A stretch of 64,000 nucleotides of DNA, taken from Megaustenia siamemsis. Taxonomy: Eukaryota; Mollusca; Gastropoda; Stylommatophora; Ariophantidae. Below are positions 36,327 to 48,534 of this stretch, piece after piece. The translations under genes and the position numbers were made by a program. Numbering within the stretch: the first letter of the stretch is position 1; every line of letters begins with the position of its first letter. Below the pieces are notes generated by a model. It ran no database searches and was not told where the DNA came from. It saw only the letters and a program-made list of their open reading frames with translations. Location of the stretch: positions 78,235,835 to 78,299,834 of the forward strand of contig JAVIAB010000041.1 of NCBI GenBank assembly GCA_032433765.1, in the 5' to 3' direction.

Positions 36327-38470
36327 GCCAACCTTGATATTGCTAAGCCCACAGACCTGTTTGATGACATCTTCTGCTCGGTCCACCCATGATTTGCCAC
36401 TTTTTATCCTAGCACCTTTCCCTGTGTTGAGCACGTGGTGCAATGGATGCTCTTTATCTGCACCTATCTTCAAGTATGCTCTTTCCTTCCAGATCTTGAT
36501 TATTTTATCCATGGATGGAAAGTCGAAAAGATACCTCAATGCTACATAGGGCGTGCTCTTCATACACTCCAAGATAATGAGCATAGCTTCATTCTGTATT
36601 TTCTCCAGCCTGTCAGTTTGCGTCATACTATAAGTAAGAATTGCTAGGGCATACTCGATTGGTGCGAGATCTAGTCTCTGTAACAAACGGGTAAATTACC
36701 TCTGCTCGATGTTGGCAGCTGCCATGACCTTCATGGCGACTAATCCGTTGCAGGATTTTGTTATCTCATGGTCGACGTGGTCCCGAAAACACAGGCTGCG
36801 ATCAAACTTAACTCTGAGATACGTCATCAACTTGTCCCTGGTTACCTCATCAGCTCCCCTTAGTACCACCGTTGCTTCCATGTTAAAGTTACTAATGTTA
36901 AGCGAGAATCATACAACTGATGTTTTTTTTTACGATTAACCAATGCACCTGATACTCCACACCAGGAAGAGATGCTATCGAGATCGTTTTGCAGTGTGGA
37001 GGCGATTTCTCTTCTGTCTCTTCCCTGTCGATATATCAGAATATCATCAACAAAAGTCATAGTTCTTTGCCTCCATCCAACTGCTGTTCTGTGATTGTGT
37101 ACACGATAAATAGAACTGGTGACAATGGTGAGCCTTGTGACAGCCCTGGACAAATGGATGTTGGCTCGGAAGACCAACTTCCACATCTGAGTAACATCAT
37201 CCTCTGAAACAGTGTCGCGGCGATCCATCTAATGAGAAAGGGGTGCATCACCATTTTGAGGAGCATGTGCATGATGTACTCATATGATGCTCTGTTGTAT
37301 GCATTCTCCAGATATATAGCAGCAGCACATATCTCCTCTCATCTATGTAAGCAACTATAAACGCCATAGGCGAAGACTGCCGCATTGATCCATGTTACTT
37401 CGTTTTATTTATAACCACCTAGTGTGGTGTAGGAATGCGCGTTTCTATTCAAGGTGACAGGTTAGTACACAGGCAACTATTTTCTCCACCAGCTTTCCCG
37501 CAGTGTTCTGCATTGTGATGATTCTGTAGGCACTGATCTGAGAATGGTCTTGTTTTGCTCGGTGGCGGTAGTAAGTAGCTATGTAGCCACTCCACCTTAA
37601 TCTGACCAATTTGAATGCTGGCATTAAAATCCTTGGCCAGTTTCTGCAAGTCATCATCGGATAAATCGCCAATGTTGTCTACTAACACAATCTGGACCAG
37701 GAGCAGTGTTGTGTGACCTTTTAGGTGTTGTGAAAATGGCGTCATTTATGATTGTGAAATCTTCTCCCAGCACTACTTCCTCACACAATTCAGCGAGCGA
37801 CCCCTGTATCCTCATTGTTACAGCTTCATTTATGTGCTCAATGTAACGGGAGTGCAGGACCTTACCGTTGCAATCATCACTTTATGCCATATCTGGCCTG
37901 TGCTCTGGAAGTCTGGTATGCCTCTGTATCGTGTTGTGCCATTTATGCTCTGATGAAGGTGCCAGAATGGGGCTAGCGATTTTTCTGAACATACCTTTTT
38001 TTTTTTAAAGAAATCATCCCACTTGGCATCCTTAGCGCATAGTTTAAAGTGCATCATGTTTTGGTCGACCTCTTCTTTCAGCCGCTTCAAGAGCTCAGGT
38101 TGTGGTCTTACATTCTTTTTGACTATCTACCATGTCTTGACAGTTTGCCTCTTTTTGTCAAGCTTCTTCGACCTTCCTCTCCTGCCTCCTGCGAGGGGCG
38201 CTCTGTTAACTATATCTGTGTTCGCATAGAAGAATGTGTAGAGCTTGCTTCTCTGGGTTCGATTTCTGATATTCGCAATTAGAAGGACACATAGATAGTG
38301 AGTGATCATTTCCATAGAATCCCAGTGCACTCCACCAGTAAACCGGTGCGAAGGTGGAAGACACCAGTGCAAGGTCTATGACACTATCAGAGTCCCCTGT
38401 TCGAGTGGCCATTCTTGTTGCCCTTCCATCATTCAAGCACACTAAATCGACTGACACTCGTGCGTTCTCT

Positions 38471-38920
38471 AGGTCTTCTCCCTGCTTGTTGGTTATGACG
38501 TTACCCCACTGGTTACCTCTAGGTCTTCTCCCTGCTTGTTGGTTATGACGTTACCCCACTGGTTACCTCTAGGTCTTCTCCCTGCTTGTTGGTTATGACG
38601 TTACCCCACTGGTTACCTCTAGGTCTTCTCCCTGCTTGTTGGTTATGACGTTACCCCACTGGTTACCTCTAGGTCTTCTCCCTGCTTGTTGGTTATGACG
38701 TTACCCCACTGGTTACCTCTAGGTCTTCTCCCTGCTTGTTGGTTATGACGTTACCACACTGGTTACCTCTAGGTCTTCTCCCTGCTTGTTGGTTATGACG
38801 TTACCCCACTGGTTACCTCTAGGTCTTCTCCCTGCTTGTTGGTTATGACGTTACCCCACTGGTTACCTCTAGGTCTTCTCCCTGCTTGTTGGTTATGACG
38901 TTACCCCACTGTTTTCCTCT
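38471..38920. repeat. 50-bp array, 9 copies, in a LINE endonuclease
   Basis: Nine copies of a 50-bp unit starting aggtcttctccctgcttgtt. On the minus strand one unit encodes part of GNVITNKQGEDLE of the endonuclease, so the array arose by expansion of LINE coding sequence. 50 is not divisible by three, so the reading frame is destroyed. Only one unit has a substitution (ttaccacact). Confidence 0.94.
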
Positions 38921-39489
38921 AGCATTAAAGTCTCCGCAGTAAATGACGTTCTCCTCCTCGAAAGCGAAGTGACTCTGCCGTTGTTGTGTGTTCACCTTCC
39001 CATTACAGGCATACACATTTACAATCACGAAAGGAACTGGGGCCTGCACCCTAACCGCATGTACCTGCAATTCTGCATTGTTCATTGCAGACATATAAAC
39101 CTCAGCTGCCACCATATTGTTGCGCACAAGGATGGTCTGCCCAATGTGTTGACTATTGTATAAACAATGAAATTCAGAGGCACTAAATTACTGTCGTCAG
39201 AGTTGATTGTGTCGCTGGAAGTCGATGCTGTGGATGGTCTAGACTCACGTGCACTCACTCAGTCACATGGTCCAGAATCCGTTTCCACGTTATAAACTGG
39301 CCAACTCCTATCAAACCGCTCTCTAACACACGGATACACTGTCAGCCTTTTTACAAATAAATAAATTAGGCGTCCTTAACATCAGACCGGCGAAAGAAAA
39401 TCGCCATCTGCAGACACACTAACCAGATATAATTTCAATATAAACAATATAACGCTAAATAATAATTGTTTGTTATTTGCATACTCTAC

Positions 39490-39605
39490 CATCGAGAACT
39501 TCCAAGTAGCTATTACAGTCATCTGTGTTGTAGTCCAGCATCTTCAGAACAATGACATTTGAGGATATTGATGTTGCGATATGCCACTCACAGTCGATAG
39601 TATTG
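39490..39605 (-). CDS. CUB domain 1, exon B
   Basis: 116-bp exon with acceptor ...tccag and donor gatg|gtagag. It enters in phase 2 and leaves in phase 1. The frame contains IDCEWHI (second Cys and the C-x-W motif), a VIVLKMLDY strand, DDCNSYLEVLDG (third Cys and the D-G turn). It is 9-12 bp shorter than the other B exons, the shortening falling in the loop before the third cysteine. The Asp-Tyr pair seen in the other three B exons is Ser-Tyr here, so any CUB calcium site may be altered in this domain. The intron to exon C (30983) is 8.5 kb and holds LINEs and a 50-bp repeat. Confidence 0.82.
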
Positions 39606-40180
39606 CTGGAATGAGACGTTAACGTAGTTACATATATTATTAATGAGCACGATATTCTGTAACTGAAGTACTTTATGAGATATATTTTCTCTGAATAAAG
39701 AATATGAGAGATAATTTCTTGGAAATTAGTTTAAATGTGAGCATGAGATCCAGTAGTGCATACAGATATCCTGCACATTAAAAGATACCTGGACATCACG
39801 TTGTCCTCAACTTTAACCTTTGCTGAGTGTGTTGTGGACACAATCCACGAGCATATAAGTACGACATTAGACTAACACTGAAGAGAGATATTTAGTAATG
39901 TAGGACATTTGGGTTAAAGGTTGTTAAAGGTGAAGGACGACGCAAGAATAAACAAATGTATATATTTGTTTATAGTTACGTACTCTCATGAAAAGTGGAC
40001 ATCGACAATCAAGTTCTGACGTGTCTCAAATTGAAGGTCTTACATTTCCCTATCGTTTTGTCATTTCATTTCACTTCTTATCCCATTTTAATTGAACTGT
40101 GAACTACTACGTCCGCTCATTCTAGAACATGTAGTAGAGTTTATCTTTATTCCCTTATCCGTTTATGTTGTTCTAGTTTT
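39606..40180. other. No recognised feature
   Basis: Intron upstream of CUB domain 1 exon B. No coding or repeat feature. Confidence 0.5.
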
Positions 40181-40212
40181 CTGAAGAAGGCCAGGTGTAG
40201 GCCGAAACGTCA
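40181..40212 (+). ncRNA. Hammerhead-like motif of a Penelope-type end
   Basis: The sequence has ctgaaga (fits CUGANGA), then a possible stem ggcc-aggtgta-ggcc, then gaaa and cgtc, the order of conserved core parts of a minimal type I hammerhead ribozyme. Such ribozymes are known in the terminal repeats of Penelope-like retroelements. Stem III and the cleavage-site pairing were not verified. No Penelope RT or GIY-YIG endonuclease is seen nearby, so this is an isolated end. Confidence 0.5.
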
Positions 40213-40669
40213 TGATTTTGTTTTGTTCCTCTTTTTTTTGTAAAACAGTCACCAAACTTTGTGGGAGGTTACGCCCCCACCAGTGACTCCGTCAAACTAA
40301 AGAAGTTGGCAAAGAGAAACAAATTCCATGTTTGTTTAAGATGAACCTTTCTAGTTCGAAATGGTATGCATCTTATGAATAGTTTAGTGTTCATGGGTAA
40401 TTTTACTGAAAATTATGAATACTTAATGTGCGAGTTTGATGTAGTTTTTACTTTCCATAGACTATCAATAAGTCTTTCTTTCGTAGATGCTTTCAGAAAG
40501 TCGTTATTTTTGCCACAGGGTGTGAGCTAGTCTTTCTTTTGCCCGAGACTTTCAGTTTATTGTCTGTTTTTGTGATCACCACTTACTCCTCTAGAAGGCT
40601 CCAGCGTTCAAATAACTTACTATAGTTCGTTCAGAAATTCGTGCCCACAGAATTTATTAATTATCTCGG

Positions 40670-40996
40670 GACCTCCTTGGAGTGGGGGATGGGGCTTAAC
40701 AGTCACCAAGGACTGAAAACCAAGACTGGCTAGGCCTTCCTATAAGCGAGCAAGACCACAGTGTGCTCTAGCAAGTTAAAGTCGGATACAACCAGCATGC
40801 CACGCACTCGCGCCAATGGGAAGTATGTCTATAACTGCAAATCAATATTGCACTCGCCCTTTGATGGACACTCAGACACATGCAGCGCCGGGCCCACAGC
40901 CTCGAAAGTGTCCAACTTCTATTAAAATGTATACAGGAAACGACATTCCAGATGTAGACAATATTTCAGGCGAACGAAAGATAGATAGGTAGTATA
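40670..40996. mobile_element. 5'-inverted Jockey-like LINE insertion
   Basis: 40670-40850 matches 52855-53040 in the same plus orientation, which is the reverse complement of that LINE's 5' end. 40930-40990 matches the LINE's 3' end (gaaacgacattccagat..., ggcgaacgaaagatagatag) in sense. So an inverted 5' part is joined to a sense 3' part, with the whole coding region absent. It is flanked by diverged direct copies of a roughly 45-bp segment (40625-40668 and 40998-41037). Confidence 0.7.
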
Positions 40997-41133
40997 GTTA
41001 TTTCAGAAACTCGTGCCAATATAATTTATTAATTATTTCGGAAACTGCTTGATAAATTTCAATATTTTTTTTCATGAAATCTTATTTTTTCATGACCTTA
41101 AGCCTGCTTTTTTTGTTCCATACGGTGATGCAT

Positions 41134-41361
41134 TTAGGAAAAAAATTCTTTCTTTAAGGTATATAAAAACATGATTTTCTTGGCTGTCCTAATTTTTAGG
41201 AGTTTACAATATCCACATTTGTTGTCATCAACATTGTCATTTATAAAGCAAAATGGCACGTGTTTAATCGCACAATCGTAGCACTTGCTCGCACATATTG
41301 AACATGATTTTGAAAGACGCGCCACTTTTGTCAATCCTTTTTTGTCAAATAGGTTGAGAGG
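41134..41361 (-). other. Cysteine-rich frame in inverted-repeat element
   Basis: Open frame of about 75 codons containing CSICASKCYDC, a later PFC and CGYC, so the cysteines are paired as in zinc-binding domains. The codon before the listed span is open and no ATG start is clear. It lies inside the inverted-repeat element, so it may be a scrap of its transposase or DNA-binding protein. I do not recognise the family, and chance is possible at this length. Confidence 0.3.
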
Positions 41362-41574
41362 CTTATTTTGACAAAATATTTACGATTAATGTATATTCCT
41401 TTATATGTGATAAATTGTAAGCTGTTGTGAAGTGACTACTTGATTTTAAAATCATGAAGAGTTTAAAGGGTAAATTCATCACGATGCAACAGCTAACTGT
41501 GTACAGGCACTTTTGCAATTATCTATCTCTATGACGAGAAATAAAATCAAATGAAAAATTGTGACCCTCTTCAA

Positions 41575-41965
41575 TGTGAACATGGATAGTAGACAAGAAA
41601 ACAGAACATAAAACTGAAGTCATTGAAATGTCGATTTATAGAAGAATAGGTAGAATTGGATGGAAAGAAAAGATAACAAACCATAAAGTTTTAAAACAAC
41701 TAAAAATGAAAAGAGAACTACTAAACACAATTAGAACAAGACAAATGCAATTTTTGGGCCATGTTAAAAGACACAACAGCCTACTAAAAGTAATATTGGA
41801 AGGGAAAATACAAGGTAAAAGAGGCAGAGGCAACCAACACTAACATGGACGAGTAACATCCCAAGATGGACAAGTCAGCCTCTGGCAATCCGCACCATCA
41901 AAGCATGAGACATAGTGGAATGGCGCTCCATGGTAGCCAACCTTCGATGCGGTGACAGCACTCAA
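41575..41965 (+). mobile_element. RTE-like LINE (second family), 3' fragment
   Basis: Matches 22850-22909 joined to 24253-24590 of the mariner-split LINE. Codons include IYRRIGRIGWKEKI and KQLKMKRELLNTIRTRQM, then KVILEGKIQGKRGRG. It lacks any insertion and shows the original target of the mariner. Confidence 0.82.
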
Positions 41966-42554
41966 TGAATGAATGAAATATTAAATGTGATACCGATACG
42001 CCTGTGACTTTCATTGTTAGAAAATTAATGTAATTTACAGTAAAATCTAATGTTTAGAGAACACGGTTTGATATTTTTCTAAAATTATATAACAAAAAAC
42101 GATTTTCGCAAAATTCAGAATTTTTTATTCAAACCTTTGTACTTAAATGTTATAAAATCTGAAGGTCGGTGAAAAAATAAGATTTCATGAAAAAGAATTA
42201 CAGAAATTCACCAACCAGTTTTTGAGATAATAAACTCTGTGGGCACGAATTACTGAACGAACTACAACTACCTCGGTAATATTGTTTTATTTTTATAAAT
42301 GGGCTTCCGCGTGAAAAATCCGTCTCCATGTGGATTATTTTAAAGTGATAATATAAACTATTTTATTACAGTTATTATTCAAGTACCATTTTGTTTGTAC
42401 ATATATTTATTTATTTATTTATTATATTGATTGTGCAGTCAAAGAACTCGGAGGTCTATAGTGGACCTGTTTATTAGTGTTTGCAAGGTAAAGCAATTTT
42501 TGAAAATGTTGACAATGTTGACAAACATAATAAAGACAATACTTTTTCTCTCTT

Positions 42555-42895
42555 TTTCTTTTTTTTTTTTTTTTCGTTCGCCAGCTTTTACATCTGACGA
42601 AGTCCCTAGACTAGAAACTGAATTTTGCGTGTTAATCCATTTTTCCCTGGCAGCCGTATGCACAGGAGTCCTTCACCGCACAGGCAGATAACTCCGACTT
42701 CGGAGGAACTCATATTTTTTTCCGTCGATGAGTAATTGACGTTTCAAGCCGGGCCTCCCTGCTGAGACCAGGGATGGTTACCGCAGAGAGAAATTATAAA
42801 TTAAAATCCCAACCGGGATGTAGCCGATATTTGAACCCACAACCTCTTGTCTAGAGGCCGGTGTCTTGCCTCGAGACCAACCAGCCCCCCACACA
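42555..42895 (-). mobile_element. tRNA-derived SINE with poly-A tail
   Basis: On the minus strand the head has ggctggttggtctcgagg (A-box region, about 42885) and gtgggttcaaat (B-box, about 42840), then a body to the 3' end agctggcgaacg followed by poly-A (42557-42575). The last bases before the tail, ggcgaacgaaa, are the same as the 3' end of the Jockey-like LINE at 49112-52830, so that LINE family may supply its reverse transcriptase. Confidence 0.72.
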
Positions 42896-42957
42896 TCAAT
42901 ATGGCAACAATTAATTATCAAGTATTAAAATATAAGCAATACTAACAATCTATAAAT

Positions 42958-43900
42958 GCATCTATTGACCTTTCGAGCCGTGGCCGGCCCATAGAGCAGA
43001 AACCCAGATACTTTTTCACTTACCTAATTTTTTTTTTCTTTCAGTAGTCTCAATCCTTGAAAAGATAATTTATCAATTCTTGCCATTTGTCTCTGTTCTT
43101 GCAAGCAACTCTATCTCATTGACGGAACCGATTCCTGCTGCTCTTGCCTCTCTGATCAATGTTCTCAGTGCCTCTCTGGGTCGTGCTCCTTTTCTCTTAC
43201 CTGTTGTTTCCCACGTGAGGGCTTGCTTTGTTATATGGTTATTATCGCTGCTCATCACATGTCCAACATATGACCATCATCTTTTCTAGATTACTGAAGA
43301 TATTAGTGGTTCGTTGGCACTTTCTTTCATTCCCTTTTTTATTTTTAATCCGTTCCGCGCTATACCAATTTTTTTCCTTAGACATTTATTTTCAATTGCA
43401 TTCATTGTGTCTTTGTCTCTTGTAATTTTCCAGCTCTCACATGCATACGTAAGGGCAAATAGTACGTTTGATTTGAATAGTCTAAGTTTTGTGTTTGTGC
43501 TGATGAGTTTTGATTTCCACAACTTTTCAAGGCTTCTGAAAGATATTACCGCTTTAGCTATTCTGATTCTAATGTCTTTACTTGTATCCCCTTCCCGATC
43601 AATGTGACTTCCAAGATAGATAAAGTGATCGATCACTTCCACTGGTTTGTTTTCCATGTATATTCTGTCATGTGTTGGAATTAAGATTTTCATAACTTTA
43701 GTCTTTTTATAATTGATCTCAAGCCCAATTTTGCTTGCTATTGATGATATATCATTTGTGTTTTTCTACATCGTATTTATCTAACTGCTGATGAGGACTA
43801 TGTCATCAGCAAAGTCAAAGTCCTTCAAATGGTTTCCTTGTACCCATTCGACAACTTGTGTTACCAGTACACCATTTCTCATAATGAAGTCCATAATAAC
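42958..43900 (-). mobile_element. LINE, 3' half (GATA-tailed family)
   Basis: Minus-strand copy of the family at 30440. The frame at 43286-43693 reads DHFIYLGSHIDREGDTSKDI, FRSLEKLWKSKLISTNTKLR and TYACESWKITRD. The 3' domain is at 43073-43258 (KQALTWETTGKRKGARPREA). An RT remnant (DDIV-type) lies near 43800 in a shifted frame. The 3' end is at 42958. Confidence 0.78.
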
Positions 43901-43979
43901 TCCTTATAAGAAGGAAAATCATATGCATCATTGCTAACTCCAAAATACTAACAATAGAATAGTTTACATTTTAGAAATC

Positions 43980-46705
43980 GGGGAGCAGAAGAGCAAGCAT
44001 GAAAACTACATGCAATTTAGTGCAAATAATCACCCACATATTAGAATATGGAAAATCAATGTTAACAGACGCAAGGTCAAACTGTGGCCTTTTTTTAAAG
44101 CTTTGTAAACTTAAAACTGAACACCAAAGAGGGATATGTATTATCTTAGATGCAGAAAGTGCAAGAACAGTGAAAGTCTTTTACCCAATATCTGACAGAG
44201 TCCTTTTAGTGAAATTGAATGGAAAGCCAATAGACATAAATCTTATACAAGTTTATGCACCAACGGCAGACGGTCTAGAGGAAACAATTGATACATTTTA
44301 CAACGTGTTGTAATGAGGCACTTCGTGCATGCAAACCACATGAAAACCCATAGTTCTAGGGGATTTTAACGCAAAAATAGGAAAGGAAAGAATTGAGGAA
44401 GTAGTTGGTCATTATGGCTTAGGCGAGAGGAATGAAAGAGTTGAGGAAGTAGTTGGTCATTATGGCTTAGGCGAGAGGAATGACAGAGGTGAGAAACTTA
44501 TTGACTGGGCAAGAACACACAACATGATGCTAGGAAACACCTTGTTTAAGCAGCATAAAAGACGTCTGTGGACATGGAAAAGCCCAGGGGACAACGCATG
44601 TAATCAAATTGATTACATAATGATAAGCAATATGTTTAGAAACAGTCTGATGTGTGTGAAAACTAGACCATGGGGAGATTGCAATAGTGATCATGTACCA
44701 GTTGTGGGAAATATTAGAGTAAATTAAAATCAACAAAACGAGCCTCAGTTAACATCAAGTTAAATTTTGATTTACTCAAATCAGACATGAAGTTGAAAGA
44801 CAAATATAAAATCACAATTCAGAACCGGTACAATGAAATAGAGAAGATACAAAGCATTGGTGAACAGTGGGAAATGCTTAAAGAATCAATGCAACAAACA
44901 TCGAAAGAGTTCATACCACCAGTGAGGACAAATTCAAGAAAGAAATGGATGACAGATGACATTTTGCAGTTAATGGATACAAGAAGAAGAAATAAAGAAA
45001 ATAAAGGCGAGTAGAAGAAATTAAATAAAGAAATTGTAATAAAATGCAATGAAGCAAAAGATGCATGGCTAAATGAGAGATGCAAAGAGATGCAACAAAA
45101 AGGAGATGCTAAAACTATAAACAAACAAATTAAAGAAGTAACAGGAAGAAAAACGCAATCAAAAAGTGGATGTTCAAGATCAGAGGAAGGAGAAATGTTG
45201 ATTCAACAACAAACATAAGGGAACGATTGGAGAAATACCTGAAATACTAAGAAAGAAGTGGGAGAGGCCTTGCGCATTATGAAAGCTGGAAAAGCTCCTC
45301 GACCAGATAATATAACTAAAGAAGAGGGTGGTTTTGGAGTAGAAATAATAACACAAATATTGAATGATATCTACAACAGCGGATATATACCAGACGACAT
45401 GCTCAGATCAATATTCATAGCCCTACCAAAGAAATCGGGTGCGATTGAATGCGATGATCATCGCACAATAAGCCTTATGAGTCATATGACTAAGATATTA
45501 CTAAGAATCATCATGTGAAGTGTGCGAAACAAAATCAGTTTAGAAATCAGTGTGGTTTTGTTAGAGGTAAAGGAACGATAAAATGCCATATACATCATTT
45601 GATCTGTAGTAGAAAGAACCAAAGAGGTGAAAACAGATCTATACCTTTGTTTCGTAGATTATACTAAAGCATTTGACAAAGTAAAGCACCAAGAAATAAT
45701 CACAATTTTAGAAAGCATAAACATAGCAAAGTTCTAAGAATAATAAAGAACATGTACTGGTAACGCACACCGGCCATAAGAACTGGAAACCAATTTGGAA
45801 TGTTTCAACAAATAAAACAGGGTGTTAGACAAGGTTGTGTGCTGTCATCAGATTTGTTTAATATTTATAGTGAGATTATTTTAAGATCCATAAGGGGCAT
45901 GTCTGGAAGAAAAATTGGAGGTCATAATATAAATAATATAAGGTATGCTGATGATACAGTATTAATCGCTAAGAGTGAAAATGAGTTACAAGAAATGTTA
46001 GACATTAGAGTGAAAGTAAGAAAAAATAAAGGACAGCCTTAATTAGAAAAAGACAGAAATAATGGTAACAACAAAGGAAAAGATATCACCTCAGTGCAAA
46101 ATAAAGACAAGTGGAACAATATTAAATCAGGTAAATGAATTTAAATATTTGGGAACTTTGTTAACCTCAGGCGGAAGGTGTTCAAAAGAGGTGAGATGGA
46201 GATAGGCTCAGGCAAATGCAGATTTCCAAAAATTGAGGACCATACTGTACAATCCGTTTTTGACAATAGAAAGAAGAAAAAGAGTTCTTAAATGTTATGT
46301 AGAGTCAGTCTTGACATATGGATGTGAATCATGGACAATAGGACAACAGACAAGAAAATCACTGGAGTCTGTAGAAATGTGGTTTCAGAGAAGAATGTTG
46401 AGAATACAATGAACAGCTAAGAAAAGTAATGAAAACGTTCTGAAAGAGGCCAAAGCAAAACGAGAGATAATTTTCAATATTAGGAAGAAACAATCATCAT
46501 TGTTTCGCCATGTAATGAGAAGAGAACAGCTGGAGTATATTGTAACAACTGGAAAAATTGAGGGGCGAAGAGATAGAGGGAAGCACAGAGAAAAGATACC
46601 AAACAGCTTGGCAGAAGGTCAACAACATAAATCATAAATAATTGTCGAGATCGAAAGTTGTGGAGAGACATGATCACCTACGCCAGCAGGCCCGGTACTT
46701 GATGA
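43980..46705 (+). mobile_element. RTE-like LINE (third family), near full-length
   Basis: Order of domains: endonuclease (43999-44313: ICIILDAESARTVKVFYPIS, PIDINLIQVYAPT; 44524-44727: GDCNSDHVPVVGNIRVN), linker (44787-45014: RKKWMTDDILQLMDTRRR), RT (45258-45518: KAGKAPRPDNITKEE, KKSGAIECDDHRTISLMSHM; 45800-46042: GVRQGCVLSSDLFNIYSE, NNIRYADDTVLIAKSENE), and 3' domain to gatgatgatgaaac at 46705. The catalytic YADD is kept. A 47-bp duplication at 44391-44485 and several frameshifts inactivate it. Confidence 0.83.
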
Positions 46706-46754
46706 TGATGAAACATACAACAACTGAATATAAACTAAAGCAATATAGATAATA

Positions 46755-46998
46755 GAGCCGCGATAGCTCAGTGGTTAGTGAACTGGACTACAAAGGACAA
46801 GAGGTAGGTTTCGATCCCAACCGACGGCTACCGGGTTCACCGAGCCTTTAATGGGTACCGGATTTTTTTCTGAGAAAGTAATGCGGCACGGGCGTAGTAC
46901 CGACCACATTACCCTAAAAATCATGTACCGAGGGTCTGTATAATGTACGGTCACTAACACCATATTCCCTATACTCCACTTGGCGTGTCGGGACACTT
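46755..46998 (+). mobile_element. tRNA-derived SINE
   Basis: The head contains gatagctcagtggttagtga (A box) and ggtttcgatccc (B box with one extra T) with tRNA-like spacing. It runs on into a body with aatgggtacc and cgggcgtagtaccgaccaca, shared with 9978-10128. It is not a tRNA gene: the acceptor stem does not close, and the body continues. It directly follows the LINE ending at 46705. Confidence 0.75.
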
Positions 46999-47337
46999 AA
47001 TTTTTTTTTTTTTTATATAGACAATGATACGCAAAATGTGCATAAAAGGCAAAAGAAGACTGGCTCAGCGAAATGGGTCTAGAAATCGAAACTATAGACA
47101 ATAATGTTTAAGAGGGATTCTCACGGAAATAAAGAGAATGGCTAGTATACATGTTTAAAAGCCACAGAAAGTGGATGTATTGCAAGCAGATAAAGGAAAA
47201 TGTTAACAGACAAAAGCGATATATAAAATAGAGGGCAGGGTTATATAACATAATTATTATATTACAAAACGGAAAAGAAAGCAATTATAAATCGTACGTC
47301 GAGCTTTACAATCTCAATTCACAATTCATGTAAATCA

Positions 47338-47640
47338 TCATCATCAAGTACTGGGCCTGCTGGCGTAGGTGATCATGTCTCTCCACAACGTTCGATCTCG
47401 ACAGTTATTTATCATTTCTGTTGTTGACCTTCTGCCAGGCCATTCTCTTAAGCTGTCTGGTATTTTTTTCTCTTTGCTTCCCTCTATCTCTTCGTCCCTG
47501 AATTTGCCATGTTGTTACAACAAATATTCCAGCTGTTCTCTTCGCATTACATGGCCAAAAAATGATGATTGTTGTTTGCTTTGTAATTACAAGAGTAATT
47601 AAATATGTCATTGAATTAAACATCTTCAACTCAGTAAACG
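47338..47640 (-). mobile_element. RTE-like LINE (third family), 3' fragment
   Basis: Short 3' end copy starting with the family's catcatcatcaagtactgggcc and including codons equal to 46470-46640 of the copy at 43980. Sequence from 47660 to 48015 looks like further decayed LINE 3' material but cannot be placed confidently. Confidence 0.72.
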
Positions 47641-48017
47641 ATGTTAAATTCAGATGACAGATACACAATATAGACTAGGTGCAAAATAGTAAGGTAAAGA
47701 CTGCTTTCGAAAGAATATTAGTGACATATGGATTTCAATTGTATACATCGGACAACTTCAAGATAATCGTTTAACTCCACATAGATGAGTTTTTACAATC
47801 TGAATGTTGAGAATATCATGGGCAGTTACAAGAGCAAAGTAAGAATATATGAAAGGTACCGTAACAAAAAGGTTGGCATTTTATAACATCATGATGGAAT
47901 ACAAATAATTGGCTGCATGTTATGAGAACGATACAACTGGAATTTATGAGGCAAAAGAAAATATGATAAAGATGTGAAAGACGGAAGTAGATAGAATATA
48001 TACAAAGGAGTTTAAAG

Positions 48018-48170
48018 TCGTGGTTTTGTAGGGAGTCAACAACAGGTTAAACAGCGGTAAAGATAGATGGGCGTGGTTAAAGGCGTGGTTTTGTAGGGAG
48101 TCAACAACAGGTTAAACAGCGGAAAAGATAGAAGGGCGTGGTTAAAGACGTGGTTTTGTAGGAAGTCAAT
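48018..48170. repeat. 65-bp duplication, about 2.4 copies
   Basis: Units start gtggttttgtagggagtcaa and end gggcgtggttaaag. The stretch from here to 48530 has no other recognised feature. Confidence 0.88.
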
Positions 48171-48534
48171 GTCATCAACCATATAGACATGTAGAATAAC
48201 ATCTACCACCATGACAAAAAAACAAATGTCACCTTATGGCAGCCGGCTCCGGAGACTGTCAACGCTGATGATGGTCAAGCATTATTTTTAATGACCCACT
48301 AAAATTGATGTAAAATATAAACTAAGTTGCTGCAGTCATGTTCTCCTATACTAGAGGATCGCTAAGCCCAAAACAATAGGGTGCTATGAAAAGACAAATA
48401 AGGTAAGCAGATACAGCAAGCTGTAGGATAAAGAAAACAAACAAAATATGGAGAAGTCTTCACAATGATCGAAATGTAAATAGATATTGGTTATAGATTT
48501 TTATTGTCAAACAAGATCCAGAGGTTAAGGAACA

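Larger units (their letters stand above)
34910..39390 (-). mobile_element. I/Jockey-like LINE, long broken copy
   Basis: Read right to left: leader (39160-39390, matching 5545-5650), endonuclease (38843-39127: RVQAPVPFVIVNVYACNG, YCGDFNARGKQWGN; 38206-38457: DSVIDLALVSSTFAPVYWW), linker (37830-38090), RT (37057-37272: GLSQGSPLSPVLFIVY; FVDDILIYRQGRDRREIAST near 37030), thumb (36213-36686), RNase H (IYTDGSV at 36110; IMSDSMSMIKTSGSVLRT at 35900) and a C-terminal Cys/His cluster near 35040. A piece of the endonuclease N-terminus is missing. Stops and frameshifts throughout. It is the sister of 5225-6888. Confidence 0.8.
40625..42275. mobile_element. Element with long inverted repeats, host to insertions
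   Basis: The left side (40625-40668 and, after an insertion, 40998-41100) and the right side (42110-42275) are inverted copies. Shared words in opposite orientation include gttcgttcag, cgtgcccacaga and catgaaatcttattttttca. The inverted repeat is at least 130 bp with indels. This is the shape of a foldback or other DNA transposon. The interior holds a cysteine-rich frame (41134-41334) and a LINE piece (41575-41965). Outer ends and target duplication are not resolved. Confidence 0.6.

Noticed and set aside
36860..37228. Separate small gene
   Set aside because: Contains FVDDILIY and belongs to the RT of the LINE at 34910-39390.
46755..46830. tRNA gene
   Set aside because: Has A and B boxes but no closed acceptor stem, a one-base B-box insertion and a SINE body downstream.
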